A stretch of DNA of 64,000 bases from Serendipita indica DSM 11827 (lineage: Eukaryota > Basidiomycota > Agaricomycetes > Sebacinales > Serendipitaceae): positions 1,674,001 through 1,738,000 of the forward strand of contig CAJVGD010000005.1 in NCBI GenBank assembly GCA_910890315.1. The letters are read 5' to 3'. The first letter of the stretch is position 1; each line of letters begins with the position of its first letter. Positions 60,044-64,000 of the stretch are shown here, piece after piece. The notes beneath the pieces are model-generated. The model worked only from the letters and a program-made list of their open reading frames with translations. It was not told where the DNA came from and did not search any database. The translations under genes and the position numbers were made by a program.

Positions 60044-60467
60044 TTTTTGTAGTCGTGAGCTGGGTCGTGAGTGTCGCGTACGGGTCCAAGAGCGGTGGCA
60101 CGGCCTGTGTGCAAACGGATAGCCAAAAAGAATGAGAGAGATATCTACCGAAGACGGCGGATCCCATGCGACGGCTGGATCGGGGGACAGACACTCACGG
60201 TGATTGACAGGTGTTACTTAATTATGCAATTGTAATAATCGAGAATTTCCATCGACCCTTTACGCAAGACGGGTTCATGGCGACCCAAGGCCTGGTGACA
60301 ACTTTGCCAGCGACCATTCCACGCATTTGCCACAGAGGAGCGGTAGATATCATTCCTGGACAGCGACGTCTGTACGCCATTGTAATCCGGGGGCTTGCAC
60401 TCCCTCCTCGTCGCTTGCGGCACTACGCTCTTCAACGCTGGTTCAGCACGAATAATCTACATAAAAT
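60044..60467. other. Divergent promoter region, no gene seen
   Basis: 424 bases between the GCS1 and velvet starts. No supported frame or repeat is seen. Confidence 0.5.
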
Positions 60468-62284
60468 ATGTACAACGCGCAAGACGCGTCATACGCGCCA
60501 TCTGCACCTCCACTCCTCCGCGAATGGTCGTCTAAACACGGCGAAAAGTGCGCGAACCCTTGTTTCGGGTCGCCGACAATAACTTACAACTTGTGCTGAA
60601 CAATCCAGAAACTATGCGCTCGAAGTCATCCAGAATCCCATCCGCGCACGCATGTGCGGCTTTGGAGACAAAGTACGGTACCCATTGTCCGTCTAGTCCA
60701 TTTTCTAATCATTTTCCTCGCCCGCGCCGCTGTGGATGACCAGGATCGGAGACCGCTCGCTCCAGCTGCAGTCGCAAGATTGCTCGTCACGGATGAGAAT
60801 AATCGGATTGTCTCGCCCGAGTACGTCCCCGTTCTTTTTATACGATTAACTTGGTTTCTCAGCCTACCCACCAGGTCCATCCAGGCTGCGTTTTTCATTG
60901 TTCTCGTCGATCTATGGGACGAAGAAGGTCAAAAGGATTGCAATCTCGTTCGCGTTCCGACGCAGCAGAGTGTCAGCGCCAAACGAAACAGACATGTGCG
61001 CACAGAGTCGTCGCCATCTGTTCTCGAAACCAACGGAACCGTATGTCCTTGCTAAGAAAAACTCCTGGGAAAGAGTGCCATTTATTCCATTACAGAGCTA
61101 TACCTTTGCTGACAGCCAGTCGCCCTTTGTGTCGAGCAGCATGGCCAGCACGAGTACCCAAGTCTTTGATCGACAACGCTCGCCGACGTCACCAACCCGG
61201 AGTTTGACAGTAGCGTCTCCGGTGGCTAAGCGCAAGCGCTCGAAACGCGCTAATGAAGGTGGGTGGCTCTTAGCACAAAGGAAACCCCTCCCCCTCCCCC
61301 TGATTTGTTTTCTATAGGTGGGGCAGAAGCTCCGATAGCAAGCGGACCTGAACAAGTTCCTACCCATCCATTCTACCCTCAAGATTTAAACGCAGTGGCT
61401 CTCTATCCGTCTGCCTTTGCCTCGCAGGACCTGCTGCCGTTTACCAACTATATCAGTCCTTCGTACGCGGCTATGCCCCCTAACGCCACCTATACATCCG
61501 GAATCTCGGTCCTCACTCCGAATGGGCAATCGTTGCCACAAGAAGCCACGACGGCGACTACGGCGAGCGTGTACGTCGGTCACGACACACTACCACAACC
61601 CGTGATCAACGGCTCGATGCAACCACCACCACCATGGTCCACAGACGAGCCAGCAGAGTGTGCCAGGACATTGATTGGACCCTTGGCCGCAGGAGCCCAG
61701 CTGTTGACAGACGACAACGATGAGCCAGGCATCTTTTTCCTCTTTCAGGATTTATCCGTGCGCAAAGAGGGCGTGTTCCGGCTGCGAATGCGGCTGGTCA
61801 ATGTCGGAGGGTACGCTTCGTTTCGAACCACTATACCTGCGTGAGAGTAATGGGGATTGACATTAGCGTCGATGGTAGCCCTCCAGCACCCGAACCAGGG
61901 GCCACCCGCGTCCGCAGCGACAGTTCGACTGTACTTGCCCAAGTCTTTACTCAACCGTTTACCGTGTTTTCGGCGAAAAAGTTTCCTGGTGTGCCTCGTA
62001 CGTTCTTTCGGCTTTCTCCTGCTCCCCTCCCTTCTCTCTCTCTCTCTCCTGTGGCTGATTTAGGCTTCTAGCGACGACGGCTCTGTCAAAGAAGCTTCTG
62101 CAACAGGGCCTCAAGATTCCTGGGGTTCGTATTATTCACCCGCTGTCCCGAGGTGTATCTGCTGAGCGAGGTCCAATAGCGCACTAGAAACAAGGATGGC
62201 CCAGCCCCTCGCAAGAAGCGACGATTGACCGATGCGGAGGAGTGGGCCCCTGATGGTGCCCTGTCCAATTCGGAAGAAGAATGA
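60468..62284 (+). CDS. Velvet-domain transcription regulator
   Basis: Nine exons: 60468..60568, 60609..60672, 60744..60820, 60863..61040, 61096..61258, 61318..61810, 61867..61997, 62072..62124, 62180..62284, giving 454 residues. The velvet fold is split. The first half holds YALEVIQNPIRARMCGFGDKDRRPLAP and IQAAFFIVLVDLWDEEGQKD. The second half, after a 200-residue insert with a basic KRKRSKR signal, holds FLFQDLSVRKEGVFRLRMRLVNVG and FTVFSAKKFPGVP...LSKKLLQQGLKI. This split form is typical of VosA/VelB-like members. They bind DNA as dimers and control development and secondary metabolism. The exon 1 and last intron joins are inferred from frame and homology. Confidence 0.9.
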
Positions 62285-62797
62285 CCTCGTAATCTATTTT
62301 GATGGACTCTGTGGCAGGCATGCACGGGTACTCTCTGCTACTGCACTCGAGCAAGAGATTCTGGTTTATAGACTTTTGTTTTCGTGTCGTCTTGTCTGTA
62401 TCCTGATTTCGAACGTGGGCTGTCTTTTATTCTTGGGGCCGAGACTCGTGTAGAGCTCAGTCGAGATGGAGGGATGGATGGCGACATAATCCAGAGACTT
62501 GTGAGCTGGGCAGAGGGGGACTGGTCATTTACCTCCGATGCTTACCCTGCCACCGGGACTCCCGGCAGAGGTCAACTGCGGGTGGGATTACCTAATCCAG
62601 TCCTCTGAGGCTTAAGGGTGACGCGCCGAGCACCCACAGCTTGGCCTCTACCTTTGCCGTCTATTTCTTCCCAATTTCTGCCTCTGTGCAACGAATGCAA
62701 GTTTCCCGTCAAAACTTATCATGTGACTACAACGCATTCGATAAATCGCCTCTAACGAGGGTGAGTGAGCTCGCCGTACACGTCGGCGACGACTGAC
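62285..62797. other. Intergenic stretch, no gene seen
   Basis: 513 bases between two plus-strand genes. It probably holds the velvet 3' end and the promoter of the NADAR gene. Confidence 0.5.
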
Positions 62798-63647
62798 ATG
62801 GCCACGCAGACGAGCGGGCCGCACTGGAAACTCTGGCAGCCTCTGCTCGTCCATACCCGTCCAGGACTCTTGCCCAACAAGGCAGCAGTCGACACCACAA
62901 ACACAGCAATGAGCCAACCAGCGACCAAGCGTACTCGCAAGGTCCCCCAGATCCTCTTTAGTGAAGATCATGGCATTTATAGCGAGTTTGCTACTTCGTC
63001 TCCTCATCCTGTACGTCCTCTTGTCCGCCAAGTCGGTCCCCTGCTCACCCCACAAATTCTGGAACGATGCAGATCTTGTATGACGGCGCGCTCTACCCGA
63101 CTGCAGAACATCTCTTTCAAGCTCTCAAGGTATGTTCATTGTATTTCACGATCATGTGCACTCACACTTGATCAGTTTGTCGATGGCCGCCCCGATATTG
63201 CAGAATACATCAGGACGTCGTCTCCACGTCCAAGCCAGGCTCATTCTCTCGGCAAGGCCTATCAAGCCTTTGTCCGCGAGGATTGGCATATTGTCCAGAT
63301 CGCCAAGGTGGGAACCACGGAGCTTATCCGTATTTGTCCTCTAACTGACCCGGCCCTGTGTTAGATGAACGAAATCATTACGCTCAAGTTTTCTCAGCAT
63401 CCAGAGCTCGTCAAACTCCTCCTCGGCACTGGGGATGCCGAACTCGTAGAGGTGAGTTCGTGATTACATACCGTGTGCTTCAAGATTACTGACAGCGTCA
63501 TTGCAGAACTCGAATGATGCATTTTGGGGCATTGGTCCGGACAAAAAGGGCCGCAACGAATACGGCAAGGCCCTCATGCGTCTTCGTTCCAAGCTCGTCC
63601 AGATTTCGAAACGCCATCGTAGTCGCGCATCGAGCACCTCTTCTTGA
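62798..63647 (+). CDS. NADAR (YbiA/DUF1768) domain protein
   Basis: Exons 62798..63010, 63073..63129, 63176..63307, 63365..63451, 63507..63647 give 209 residues; starting at the ATG at 62909 would give 172. Motifs: KVPQILFSEDHGIYSEFAT, LYPTAEHLFQALKF, MNEIITLKFSQHPELVKLLL, VENSNDAFWGIGPDKKGRNEYGKALMRLR. The Glu of AEH and the FWGIG/GRNEYGKALM signature are those of YbiA-type N-glycosidases, which act on riboflavin intermediates or on ADP-ribose linked substrates. The residues before MSQPATKRTR look unlike the family and may be untranslated leader or a targeting extension. Confidence 0.9.
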
Positions 63648-64000
63648 CCAAAAAAAATTCAAAAAGGGTTTTTGACTCTTGAGTTTGTACCATTCATAGT
63701 GTGAAATCGACTCGTCTCGACCCCGAGCCATAAGTGGCTGTGAGCACCTTTTGATTCTTTGAACTGTGCGTTGTCGTGACCCGCGGGAAAAAGAGGCCGA
63801 CGAGACGCTTTGTGGAGGTGAAGAAGGGAGTGAACGACGCTGAAGCTGAAGATTCCAGGTCAGCAATTGCGTGTCTGCATCCTTGCGGCCAGCTGGCTTG
63901 GCCTGCAGCAGATTGACATCATTGGACTTTGAACAGTGCAGAGAAGTAAAGATACAAAGTTTAGAGAAATGAGTAATCCAGTCAAGAGACTCGGCTGCTT
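63648..64000. other. Right-edge stretch, no gene seen
   Basis: The remaining bases after the NADAR stop show no supported gene. An open frame on the minus strand (63498-63866) overlaps the last NADAR exon and looks like its shadow. Confidence 0.45.

Noticed and set aside
62020-62048. CT-rich run as a microsatellite of interest
   Set aside because: It is the pyrimidine tract of velvet intron 7 and needs no separate explanation.

Overview
The window looks like nuclear DNA of a filamentous basidiomycete. Genes are dense and split by many short introns (mostly 40-60 bases), a velvet regulator and an RFX-type factor are present, and a four-gene family of multi-membrane-span proteins matches what I recognise as the DUF6535 family, which is expanded in Agaricomycetes. 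That family points to the Rhizoctonia/Ceratobasidium group, but this placement is inference. All exon joins below were read by eye from GT-AG or GC-AG signals, homology and frame. Coding sums divide by three except where a break is stated.

Layout. 1-1812 is the 3' end of a RNase H-bearing LINE that has inserted into a DUF6535-type gene, of which only the 5' end remains (1813-2201, minus). Two whole DUF6535-type genes follow on the minus strand (2512-5657 and 5945-9054), and a fourth copy lies on the plus strand at 21910-24900. All four share a conserved block just upstream of the start codon. Between them sit housekeeping genes: a long coiled-coil protein, an aldo-keto reductase of the D-arabinose dehydrogenase kind, the Hsp90 co-chaperone Sti1, the mRNA m6A methyltransferase Ime4/METTL3, a small coiled-coil protein and a CCDC47-type ER protein.

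25.9-35.4 kb carries an RFX transcription factor, the H/ACA snoRNP protein Nhp2, Bfr1, a small membrane protein and the tRNA thiolase Ctu1/Ncs6. 35.4-39.5 kb is a cluster of four Arf-like GTPases, two on each strand, with the same exon pattern including a 13-base exon that encodes the end of the P-loop. Two members look canonical or nearly so and two have lost the catalytic glutamine region. An Arf GTPase-activating protein (Gcs1) lies 20 kb away.

39.9-64.0 kb holds a UvrD-like helicase with a likely mitochondrial leader and a degenerate nuclease-like tail, endopolyphosphatase Ppn1, a secreted CAP/PR-1 protein, the complex I 23 kDa subunit, prefoldin 2, exocyst Sec10 head-to-head with nucleoporin Nup82, an unknown membrane protein, Gcs1, a velvet protein and a NADAR-domain protein. 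No tRNA, rRNA, CRISPR array or virus-like element was seen. The most unusual items are the DUF6535 family with its shared upstream block and LINE-disrupted member, and the Arf-like cluster.
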